A stretch of DNA of 54,742 nucleotides. It comes from a virus. Shown here in pieces: positions 8,901 to 16,888 of the stretch. A program made the translations under genes and the position numbers. Below the pieces are notes generated by a model. That model did not search any database. It was given only the letters and a program-made list of their open reading frames with translations, and was not told the origin of the DNA. The number at the start of each line of letters is the position of its first letter. Position 1 is the stretch's first letter. The stretch covers positions 1 through 54,742 of IMG/VR virus record IMGVR_UViG_3300021961_000129; one strand, written 5' to 3'.

Positions 8901-11900
8901 CTTACTCCAGTATAAATTCCTGCCTGAGTATATCCAGATCCACCAGTAATATTCTTAAGTGTTAGTGCAACACCTCTAACAAGACCTGTAGTACCATATC
9001 CAACATTAGCAAATGTTAATCCAGTATTTGTTGCAATACCAAGATTGGTATTGACTCCAATATAAGGAGGTCTTGTAACAATACCGGTAACTTCTCCTTG
9101 GTTTAGAACACTCTTAACTACATCACCATCTTCGAAATTATATACAGTATTATTATTTAAAATTAAATATTGAGAATATGTGTCACTAACAAGTACATAT
9201 GGGGATTGTGGTTCAACAACGGTATCACCATTTCCCAGTTTTGTAACTGGAACTTGGTTATGTAGTTGTAGTCTACCAAAGTTATATGGAGTTCTATAAT
9301 AGTTGGAAACTTTTGGTGGAATGAGGTCAGAGTTAATTTGTCCAATTGCATTTAATTGAACAATCGCGTTTGGAATTGCGTTGGTTGATACTGATTTATC
9401 AATAAATCCACCAAGTCTATTATTTAAGAATGTTCTAATAGCTAACTGAGTGGAAACTCTCTTATTAAGTGGTCCTCCTAGTTCATTATCACCCATTCCT
9501 CCATCTGCGGAGAATTCTTCGATCGCAATACCACCAGAAAGTGATAATCTAATAGAATCAAGAGTACCAATGGTTACGGTATTATTAAAGATAATGTTAC
9601 CAGTTCTATTGAATGCAGTAATAAAATCACCAATCTTAAAGTCTCCAAGTTCGTTAGTACCAGATGAGTAAACACGGCCACCTCTTTCACTAACTTGTTC
9701 AGACTTCGTTACTGTTCTACCTCCATTTTGTGGAAGAGCATTATAGTCAATACCTGAACCAGAATATTCCCATGTATGAGAAGAAGAGTTAATAATAGAT
9801 GGTCTGTGCCAGTGTAACTTATAAGTTTCTGGTAGATTTTGAATACCCTGGATTGATTGTCCAGGTAAAGTGGAATCAATCTTGGAATTAGTTGTCCAAT
9901 AACTGGTAATTCCAGCTACAACTGTTACTCCAACTCCAATCGGTGTCTCACTGTGATCTTCTAAATCAAGTACGGTCAATCCATTTGAAACCGCAAAGTT
10001 TCTTCTAGTTCCCTGAGAAAGTTCAACAGAAACGAGTAATTTTCTAGTGGTTTGACTATAAGTAACGGCAATACCGAGGGCTGTTCCGCCGACAACTGTT
10101 TGTGTAATTTCTCTACCAGATACAAAGTTGCAGGTAGTTCCAATACCAGCTGCAAGAGTTAACTCTTGATATGTATTATGTCTATCAATAACGGAAGATG
10201 CGAAGAACTCAAAAGTACTCTTCTGAATAGTATGAATACCAGTAGAAGCAGAAGTTAAATCAACAATTCTTGTTAAACTATCATCTTCAGCAAGTCGGAA
10301 ACTATTAGAATCCACGTAAATAACATAATATTGGTTACCATTAACAAGACCTCCAATAATTCTATTTGGAATTACTTGTTCATCACCAAAGTAAACTACT
10401 GTATCTCCATTACTAAATGGATGACTATTGATATTAATAGTATCCGCAGAAATATTAACTACTCCACCAGCAGTAACTGCAGTTCCAACAAATTCGGAAG
10501 TTACTGGAGATGCCTTAAAGTTTGAAGTTACATCTTGGTTTGCATTGTTAAAGATTCTTGCAACATATAAATCTTGATCAGATCTACCCAAACCAACAAT
10601 CTTCAGAGTAGTTAATCCACCTGAAGTACCAGTTGCAGCAATTCTTCCTCTATCAAAAGCAAATGAATTTGGACTGAATCCAGTAGATCTTAGAGCATAT
10701 AGTCCAAAGTTTGTTGCAGAGTTTGTAATGGATAGATATCCACCAGACTGCGTTAGTGAACCATATCTGCAGAAGATTTGGAAACAAGAAACAACCTGTG
10801 CATAACCATCATTGATAGTTCTCCATCCAATACCACCAAAGGAAACCATGGTAAATGCAGCAGCAACCATGGACTTACCTTGTTCTGGTTGATCGCCAAC
10901 TAGAGGGGTTTCAGCTTCCTGTTTAATTAGAGGAGTGTTGGGTGATTGTACTTTAGAACCATCAACAAGAATACCATTTGCACCTAAGAAAGATAGAATA
11001 GAACAGTTCTGGATATATGGCGATCTTGTAATGAGTGGTTTGTCACTCTTAGTTGCATATCCAATTCTAGAAGTTAGAGAATCATTTGGATCATCAAATG
11101 CTATCGCATAATTCCAAGTACTTAATGGCACACCTGCGGCATCAATACGATCCTTCATTGCAAAACCAGTTACATATACACCATTTCTTACACGGAATAA
11201 ATCTTTGCCGTTATTTAATGGCCTAATAATCGTATTTCTTAAGTTATCGCCAACAATTGCAACGTCATCATATAGAAGAATTGGGTTGTCTTCTATATAT
11301 TCACCAGCTTCAACGATGATGCAAACTGGTTTGGATTGTGTTTGTGGGAATACTTTAGTTGGTGAAGCGGTTGTTCCAAATCCTACGATTGTAGTGATAA
11401 TTCCAACATAGTTAACAATCGCACTTCTTACATCTGCACAATCAGTAAGACCCAAATTAACTGAAGTAATTCCTGACAAACTTCCACTTAATACTGCACC
11501 CGTCAAAATTCCTACCAGAGAATCAATAGTAGAACGAGTGTTTGCACAAACATTTACATTCTTGTTTGTTGATCCAACAGAAACATCATTTTGAATTGTT
11601 AGATCTTGATAATTTAGCCAGTTAACTACTGCACGTTTTGCATATTTTCCTAGACTTGTAAATGCATATGCAGAGGCAACTTCTTCACCTAGTAATCCGT
11701 TTGTCTTTGCAGCACCTGCACCATCAAAGTATCTCTTAGTTGCATAAACAGTATGTTGATTTGTACCATAAGCAACGTCCTGTGCAATAGCATCAACAAT
11801 ATATCCAAGATCTCTAGCACACTTTCTACCGCCAACAACGTTAGTTGATCCAATGCCAACTTCAAATCCAGAAACATTTTTAACATTATATGTTGAATTA

Positions 11901-14900
11901 ACAACAAAATAACCATAATTTGTTGTTGTACCTATTCCAGCAGTACTACCTGAACCGATTGCTGTTGTAACAATTCCGGTAAGAGTAGTAATAGTGGATT
12001 GAACATTAGAACAAGAAGAAGGATCAGTGTTAAATCCTGTTACTGCATCAGCAGTAATGGTTAAATCTCTTTGATTGAGTTGGTTTGTTATAGCCAACTT
12101 CATGTAATCCCTTGCCTTTTCAAATGCATAATTTGATTCTGTTGTCTCACCTACTAGTCCGTTGGTAATTGGTTGACCTAATACGTTAAAATAGAATCCA
12201 GTGAAGGAACGAACGTAGTTATTACCACCGGTAAATACGTCAGTAGCGACTGCCTCAATAAAGAGACTTAGATCTCTTGCACACTTAGTAGATCCAGGAG
12301 AAGATGTGGATCCAATTCCAGAAGTTGCAATTGCGCCTGCAGAACCACTAATTAATAAATTATCAATGTTATAGTAACCAGTGTTTATACCTGTTATTCC
12401 ATTAGAAGTACCGGCACCAATAGTTACTGTAACGATTCCTACGAGAGAATCGATATTAGATCTTACATTTGCACAAGAAAGGGTACTTCTATTATAATTT
12501 GTAAGTGGATCTGGAGTTAAATATAGATTCTGATAATTTAGGTTATTTGTAATTGCCATCTGCATGTATCCAGATGCAGACTTGAATGCATATACGGACT
12601 CGTCTCTTTCTGTGGATCCAATTCCTGTTGGATTTCCGTTACTATAGTAGTAAAGAGCAAACTCTCTAGAATACTTATTACCTCCAGTAAATACGTCAGT
12701 TGCAACAGCATCTACTAAGTATCCTAAATCTCTAGCGCACTTACGTCCTCCTGAAGATCCGGTACTTCCAACGCCAACAGAAGCAAAATATCCATAATTA
12801 GCTGCCGGTAAGGATGAAGTATTTCCTGCTCCAATAGATACTGTTACAATACCTACAAGAGTGGTTACGTTATTTTGAACATCAGTACATGCAATTGTAC
12901 TGGTAACTCCAATAGTCGCACCTCCACTATTGTATAGTGCAGGTCCAGTAGTAATTCCACGGTCTTGGTAATTTAATTGGTTAGATACTGCACCTCTCAT
13001 CAAGGTCATTGCAGATCTAAATGCATAGATTGATTGCGATTCTTCACCTATTAAACTGGTTGTTCCGATACCGGCAAAATAAAATCCGGTAAATTCTCTA
13101 GAGTAACTATTACCTCCAGTAAATATGTCAGCAGAAATAGCATCAACAAAATACCCAAGATCTCTAGCACATTTTTTGAGTCCAACTGGATTTGTTGTTC
13201 CTACACCAACACTAGAACCAACTTCCCATAAATCATAAAGACCTAGATTTATAGCTGGGAAGGTACTAGTATTTCCTGCACCAATTGCAACAGTAGCTAT
13301 ACCAGTTAGAGTTGCGATGGTATTTTGAACATCTGTACATGAAGAAGGACTGGTATTGGAAACATTAGTACCTCCTCCATAAACAGTTGGTCCAGCAGTT
13401 ACTGTTAAATCTTGGATTGTGAGTTGGTTTGAAACTGCGGACTGCATTCCAACTCTTGCTTGATCGAAAGCAAATCTCGTTTGAACTTCTTCACCAGCTA
13501 AACTTGTAGAACCTACACCAACAAAATAGAATCCAGTGAATTCTCTAACGTAGTTGTTGCCTCCTGTAAATACGTCAGCAGAGATAGCATCGACAAAATA
13601 TCCAAGATCCCTCTTACACTTATCTTGTGTAGAAGTTACTTCTGGATATTGATAAACCGTGGCTTCCCAAGCATTATCAATGATTTGTTGTTTGTTTTGT
13701 TGGATTAAACGGTATGCATCTGCATAACGAGATCTTTCCGTTGTTTGAGCTTCTCCTGGTACATAGAAATCGGAATATCCAACGGCTACAGAAGCAAGAG
13801 CCTTATCTACAATTTCTTGTTTGTTCTTCTGAATTAATCTATATCCATCATAATATCTAGATCTAGCATTTGTTTCTGGATCACCTGGGAAATAGAATGG
13901 ATTTGAAGAATCAACATAAACTGCAACAGAAGCAAGAGACTTATCTACAATTTCTCTCTTATTTTCGACAATTAAACGATATGAATCGTAATATCTAGAT
14001 CTTCCGTTTGATGCTGCATCTCCGGGGAAATACCAACTTGAGGGGAAACCTACAGCAACAGATGCAAGAGACTTATCTAAAATTTCTTGATTATTAACTG
14101 TAATTAATTTATGTGCATCGTAATATCTCGACCTTTCATTACTTTCAGTTTCTCCTGGGAAGAAGAATGTTGATCCTACCCCGACAGCAACAGAAGCTAA
14201 AGATTTATCAATAATTTCTTGTCTATTTCTAACTATTAAATTTCTAGCATCTTTTGATCTATGGAAATAATTTGCATTGTTGTTAAGTGGATCGGAAACT
14301 TGGTCATAGTCAAATGATTGAGATACTGTAGTTTGATATAATGTTGGAGGAGTTTGATTGTTAATACAGTATTGAGCAATAAATTTTAAATAGTCTAACG
14401 CAAATATTACTAACTCTTCTTCACCATCAACGTAAGATTCATCTGGATCTGCAACGATATTCCAATAATCAAATCCATTTTCAACTGATTTAGAGTTTCC
14501 ACCAAATCTAACATCATATGCTAGAGCATCAATAGCATTTCCTATTCTCGTTCTAAACGTGGATTGCTCATAATCTGGATAATCTGTAGCAATATTTTCA
14601 AAATTAAATTCTAAGTATGATATTACTTCCTCTTGCATGAAGGTCTTATTGGCATCCAATAAGTCTCCAGCATCAAGATATCTTTGTCCTGGAATTACAA
14701 AACTATCAAAAGAAGCTAACTGAGCAGCTCTCTTAATTGTTCTAACTGGTAGAGATTTGCCATTATAGGCATCATCACCATTTTGTGCGGAAACATAATA
14801 TCTATTTTCAAAAAGACCCGCACCATTAGTAGTAAATCCTAATGTACCATCCGGATTCAATCCTAACAATTGTCCAGCAGTACCTTTAGTTGCTGGTAGA

Positions 14901-16834
14901 GTTAACGTATAGTTAGTTGCAACTCCAGAATTTGAAAGTTCAATTTTTACGGATTTGTCCTGATCATCCAACTGTGTATTAATTCCAACAAAGGTAAGAG
15001 TACTTACACCTACCCTATTAAATGTAGTTATACCTGTATATCTTACATTGGATCCAACTAGATTTGTAATTGTACCAGTATCTGAAATAAAGGTTGAAAC
15101 ACCAGTAATTGTAGCATCATCACCAGAAATACGAATCGATGCACTTCCTACAGTAAGAACACCAGTAATTCTTGCGTCACCTTCAATGATTACGTCAGTA
15201 TTTCCAATACCAACAGTCATACTGCCGATAGTTGCAATACCACTATAATTGATGTCAGAACCATTCAAGTAAGTTATTACACCAACAAATGATTCTAATC
15301 TTTGTATAGTGCCAACTCCAGTTGCATTAAAATAGGTCGCAAAACCAGTATTTGTATATGATGTACTAATAAATGCTGTACCTAATGTTGAGAATCCTAC
15401 TCTAGATGTTGTGGTAACTCCAGAATTTATATAAGCATCACCAATCCAAACTTCATCGATATTACCTACAGTACCAACTCCAGTCGAATAATACAAGTCA
15501 TTAACATAAGCAACACTAGAAACGCCTATAGTAGTAACAACTCCCGAATTTATTCTAGCATTATTAATCCATGCAGTGTCTTGAATATGGACTTCCGTAG
15601 TAACACCTACGTTAATATATGCATTAGTAATTGAGCTTGTCTGGGAGTTGAAACTTGTAGCTATACCCGCGTTTACATTAAGATCGTTTACATTCGCAGT
15701 TTCTATATTGACATCAGTAACGATACCAGAACTTATATAAGCCTGATCTACATGCAAATTTGTTACATTTAAATCAGTTATTATACCAGAAGCAGAATAT
15801 AAATTAGAAACTGATAAATTTGTTGTATATAAATCTGTAATTATACCGGAAGCAGAATATAAATCAGAAACTGATAAATTTGTTGTATATAAATCTGTAA
15901 TTATACCTGAAGATATGAAGGCATTTGTCGAAAGTAAAGTATCCGCTGTCAATCCTGTAATAATGCCAGTAGTAACATATAGATCATCAATATATGCACT
16001 TGAAATTCCTGCTGTTGTTAAAACTCCAACATTTATGTATACATTATCTATAGAAGCTGTTGAAATTCCGGCAGAAGTTATGATTCCAGAATTGACAAAT
16101 AATTCAGCAATATTTGCACTTGAGATTCCAACAGTTGTTAAAATACCAACATTTATGTATACATTATCTATAGAAGCTGTTGAAATTCCGGCAGAAGTTA
16201 TGATTCCGGAATTAATAAAAGCATCTTGTGTGTAAGAAGTTAAAATTCCAGCTTCGCCAATTACAGCTCTAACCGAGTCTAAGAAAGGAGCTATTACCTC
16301 CCCGGCAAGTGTGTCGGTAAAGACAATATCAGCGGTAATTATTCCAACAACATTGTTATGTGGTGATGATACTTCAATGCTGCCGATACCAACTGATAGT
16401 ACTGTTGCACCTACACCGATATAGTCGGAAATTGGTTCAGTAACAAGATAACCTGGTCTAATATTATTTGTAGCAATTCCAGTAATAACATATGGATCAA
16501 GTTCATCCAGAGTACCCTGTCTTACAACTTCTGGATCATAAAATATATTTAAACTTCTTGCCGCTATATTACCCTCAAGAAGAGAGTTACCTACTACTAC
16601 TAATTTATAGTCATTGGTTGTAGTTGTACCAATTCCGATAAAAGCCTTATTTACAATTCCTTGTTCAACAGTTGAGCCAAATCCAGATCCAACTAAATAG
16701 TGACCGCCTGGGTTTACCCCATCATGAACAACCGCTACATCATATGTAGTATCAATAGTTAATTCGCCAACCGCTCCTGTAAAAACCTGATGTTCTGCTG
16801 TGGTTCCTCTTCTAAGCTGTACCTGCTTGGTCAT
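5993..16834 (-). CDS. Giant tail fibre, 3613 aa, Mtd-like N-terminus and S74 chaperone C-terminus
   Basis: The N-terminus (TKQVQLRRGTTAEHQVF, then GELTIDTTYDVAVVHDGV) matches the major-tropism-determinant N-terminal family, which attaches fibres to the baseplate. Residues 190-420 form a 20-residue periodic region (SGIITDLYTTNLSV-type), probably a beta-solenoid. Residues about 850-1060 hold five 44-residue repeats with LASVAVG. Residues about 1065-1730 hold five modules with CARDLGYFVDA and FTGGN. Later parts are beta-rich, with fibre repeats such as NIVARDTSGNF. From residue 3518, SSDVRFKKNI to the end is a peptidase-S74 intramolecular chaperone that trimerises and autocleaves at the Ser. It ends in a coiled coil (EQQVQINELRDEIKKL). 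This is probably the host-recognition fibre. GATAAATA lies 37 nt upstream. Confidence 0.85.
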   Translation of the reverse strand: MTKQVQLRRGTTAEHQVFTGAVGELTIDTTYDVAVVHDGVNPGGHYLVGSGFGSTVEQGIVNKAFIGIGTTTTNDYKLVVVGNSLLEGNIAARSLNIFYDPEVVRQGTLDELDPYVITGIATNNIRPGYLVTEPISDYIGVGATVLSVGIGSIEVSSPHNNVVGIITADIVFTDTLAGEVIAPFLDSVRAVIGEAGILTSYTQDAFINSGIITSAGISTASIDNVYINVGILTTVGISSANIAELFVNSGIITSAGISTASIDNVYINVGVLTTAGISSAYIDDLYVTTGIITGLTADTLLSTNAFISSGIITDLYTTNLSVSDLYSASGIITDLYTTNLSVSNLYSASGIITDLNVTNLHVDQAYISSGIVTDVNIETANVNDLNVNAGIATSFNSQTSSITNAYINVGVTTEVHIQDTAWINNARINSGVVTTIGVSSVAYVNDLYYSTGVGTVGNIDEVWIGDAYINSGVTTTSRVGFSTLGTAFISTSYTNTGFATYFNATGVGTIQRLESFVGVITYLNGSDINYSGIATIGSMTVGIGNTDVIIEGDARITGVLTVGSASIRISGDDATITGVSTFISDTGTITNLVGSNVRYTGITTFNRVGVSTLTFVGINTQLDDQDKSVKIELSNSGVATNYTLTLPATKGTAGQLLGLNPDGTLGFTTNGAGLFENRYYVSAQNGDDAYNGKSLPVRTIKRAAQLASFDSFVIPGQRYLDAGDLLDANKTFMQEEVISYLEFNFENIATDYPDYEQSTFRTRIGNAIDALAYDVRFGGNSKSVENGFDYWNIVADPDESYVDGEEELVIFALDYLKFIAQYCINNQTPPTLYQTTVSQSFDYDQVSDPLNNNANYFHRSKDARNLIVRNRQEIIDKSLASVAVGVGSTFFFPGETESNERSRYYDAHKLITVNNQEILDKSLASVAVGFPSSWYFPGDAASNGRSRYYDSYRLIVENKREIVDKSLASVAVYVDSSNPFYFPGDPETNARSRYYDGYRLIQKNKQEIVDKALASVAVGYSDFYVPGEAQTTERSRYADAYRLIQQNKQQIIDNAWEATVYQYPEVTSTQDKCKRDLGYFVDAISADVFTGGNNYVREFTGFYFVGVGSTSLAGEEVQTRFAFDQARVGMQSAVSNQLTIQDLTVTAGPTVYGGGTNVSNTSPSSCTDVQNTIATLTGIATVAIGAGNTSTFPAINLGLYDLWEVGSSVGVGTTNPVGLKKCARDLGYFVDAISADIFTGGNSYSREFTGFYFAGIGTTSLIGEESQSIYAFRSAMTLMRGAVSNQLNYQDRGITTGPALYNSGGATIGVTSTIACTDVQNNVTTLVGIVTVSIGAGNTSSLPAANYGYFASVGVGSTGSSGGRKCARDLGYLVDAVATDVFTGGNKYSREFALYYYSNGNPTGIGSTERDESVYAFKSASGYMQMAITNNLNYQNLYLTPDPLTNYNRSTLSCANVRSNIDSLVGIVTVTIGAGTSNGITGINTGYYNIDNLLISGSAGAIATSGIGSTSSPGSTKCARDLSLFIEAVATDVFTGGNNYVRSFTGFYFNVLGQPITNGLVGETTESNYAFEKARDYMKLAITNQLNQRDLTITADAVTGFNTDPSSCSNVQSTITTLTGIVTTAIGSGSTAGIGTTTNYGYFVVNSTYNVKNVSGFEVGIGSTNVVGGRKCARDLGYIVDAIAQDVAYGTNQHTVYATKRYFDGAGAAKTNGLLGEEVASAYAFTSLGKYAKRAVVNWLNYQDLTIQNDVSVGSTNKNVNVCANTRSTIDSLVGILTGAVLSGSLSGITSVNLGLTDCADVRSAIVNYVGIITTIVGFGTTASPTKVFPQTQSKPVCIIVEAGEYIEDNPILLYDDVAIVGDNLRNTIIRPLNNGKDLFRVRNGVYVTGFAMKDRIDAAGVPLSTWNYAIAFDDPNDSLTSRIGYATKSDKPLITRSPYIQNCSILSFLGANGILVDGSKVQSPNTPLIKQEAETPLVGDQPEQGKSMVAAAFTMVSFGGIGWRTINDGYAQVVSCFQIFCRYGSLTQSGGYLSITNSATNFGLYALRSTGFSPNSFAFDRGRIAATGTSGGLTTLKIVGLGRSDQDLYVARIFNNANQDVTSNFKASPVTSEFVGTAVTAGGVVNISADTININSHPFSNGDTVVYFGDEQVIPNRIIGGLVNGNQYYVIYVDSNSFRLAEDDSLTRIVDLTSASTGIHTIQKSTFEFFASSVIDRHNTYQELTLAAGIGTTCNFVSGREITQTVVGGTALGIAVTYSQTTRKLLVSVELSQGTRRNFAVSNGLTVLDLEDHSETPIGVGVTVVAGITSYWTTNSKIDSTLPGQSIQGIQNLPETYKLHWHRPSIINSSSHTWEYSGSGIDYNALPQNGGRTVTKSEQVSERGGRVYSSGTNELGDFKIGDFITAFNRTGNIIFNNTVTIGTLDSIRLSLSGGIAIEEFSADGGMGDNELGGPLNKRVSTQLAIRTFLNNRLGGFIDKSVSTNAIPNAIVQLNAIGQINSDLIPPKVSNYYRTPYNFGRLQLHNQVPVTKLGNGDTVVEPQSPYVLVSDTYSQYLILNNNTVYNFEDGDVVKSVLNQGEVTGIVTRPPYIGVNTNLGIATNTGLTFANVGYGTTGLVRGVALTLKNITGGSGYTQAGIYTGVRFDTASGIGTGITGTITVSAAGTVQAVAINTGGRYFAVNDVLTVNDPTPIGGRTGGSNFTVQIASVETRLYINLLNGVKFAPTTALPDYIVDRNAVAISTDLGISTSFSFTGTGIDVGGNVDFTNDRITSTFQPFGDGDPVKYTTTGTVISPLIADTIYYVKKVGIGSYTIHSNYAVGADSKIDLTASGTGVQSFTRVGVVTNTQQLILVNHGFTQGDPVQINAAAGVGSLPTGLTTGYYYFVGSATTNSFTLHPSRNAALASINGLILDPISLGTNGTGIVSYTKQNISFTDVVNTSGQESTNWAAVGGGDIDASNIISGVVNTTRLAGSGSANNETYLRGDSKWAKAVGSVGFGTTQPVQVFATSVDNAPFGVGINTYYGNVEIRLNRCLPTIDAYSTLGVAQFKTSTFNVGSDGQIQIKTSTAGGDVDAATLGGNNSAYHLDVTNHQGTIPVTRGGTGLAAAPSAGAVLIGNGSAYTLTTTPVLEGLLTTQSIAVAANHDISFTTGTWTGEKAGKIQFSSNNLYLQFTTSLIGRNASGTDVFTLGNSGNASFTGTVTGTRLISNIASGTAPLSITSTTEVTNLNAQLHNGLLSSSTYTNGTANIVARDTSGNFTAGKITLNAAGSTTVGDLTFSGATSNWIDFGTTGSAAPAFTNRSAGAKIVLNNAITASAADYAFGIESGSLWSGVPTTTQSFKWYGGTTLAATLTGAGALTLVGALSATTLTSTVATGTAPLTVTSTTTVTNLSADLLDGLNSATAATANTIVARDASGNITGARVDATTHRAATHDITADTNNRLAQGLVELRASAPIYYLRATASASAMIENNAGIFYVKRGGNDTLTPAQVNSVWPMQIDLSNNNMTVGGTVTASSDVRFKKNIETIQDALDKVLNMRGVTFERLETPGTEIGVIAQEVEEVVPELVTTDGNGHKSVAYSNITALLIEAIKEQQVQINELRDEIKKLKGE
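11660..13640 (-). repeat. Five-copy CARDLGY/FTGGN module array inside the fibre
   Basis: Five modules of roughly 450 nt repeat at protein level: KCARDLGYFVDAISADVF, a FTGGNxYxREFTGFYF stretch, a GEExxxxYAF helix, NQLNxxDLT, SCxxVQxxIxTLxGI and a Gly-rich linker. The most degenerate copy is the most downstream (about 11.8 kb), where FTGGN becomes AYGTN. A further related unit lies near 14.5 kb (AIDALAYDVRFGGNSKSVE). Confidence 0.75.
13668..14290 (-). repeat. Five-copy 44-residue LASVAVG repeat inside the fibre
   Basis: Consecutive units of about 130 nt encode RSRYYDxYRLIxxNKQEIVD, then KSLASVAVG, a short variable stretch and FPGDxxTN. The last unit diverges (DNAWEATVYQY). The copies are not identical in DNA, so this is an older expansion than the 60-nt repeats near 15.8 kb. 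Confidence 0.75.
15781..15900 (-). repeat. 60-nt tandem repeat in the fibre N-terminal solenoid
   Basis: Positions 15781-15840 and 15841-15900 differ at only two bases. The unit encodes 20 residues containing ASGIITDLYTTNLSV. Flanking 60-nt units are recognisable but more diverged. Confidence 0.9.
16021..16213 (-). repeat. 120-nt higher-order repeat in the fibre N-terminal solenoid
   Basis: Positions 16021-16080 and 16141-16200 are the same except for two bases, and similarity continues for about 13 nt beyond each. The diverged 60-nt unit at 16081-16140 lies between them, so two 20-residue rungs were copied together. Encoded motif: STASIDNVYINVGILTT. Confidence 0.9.
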
Positions 16835-16864
16835 AGTACTATACGACTCAAATTACTATTTCTT

Positions 16865-16880
16865 CTGATATATTTATCAG
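16865..16880 (-). promoter_or_regulatory. Palindrome containing late promoter GATAAATA
   Basis: The minus strand reads CTGATAAATATATCAG, a 6-bp stem with a 4-nt loop. GATAAATA (16878 to 16871) is embedded in it. The fibre ATG is 37 nt downstream and the stop of the preceding frame is 9 nt upstream. Probably the fibre late promoter. Confidence 0.6.
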
Positions 16881-16888
16881 ATAAAAAA

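Noticed and set aside
15540-16260. Regularly spaced repeats resembling a CRISPR array
   Set aside because: The 60-nt units are in frame within a long coding sequence, contiguous without unique spacers, and encode 20-residue rungs.
16600-16834. Diversity-generating retroelement suggested by the Mtd-like N-terminal domain of the fibre
   Set aside because: No reverse transcriptase, template repeat or C-type lectin variable region seen. The C-terminus is an S74 chaperone instead.
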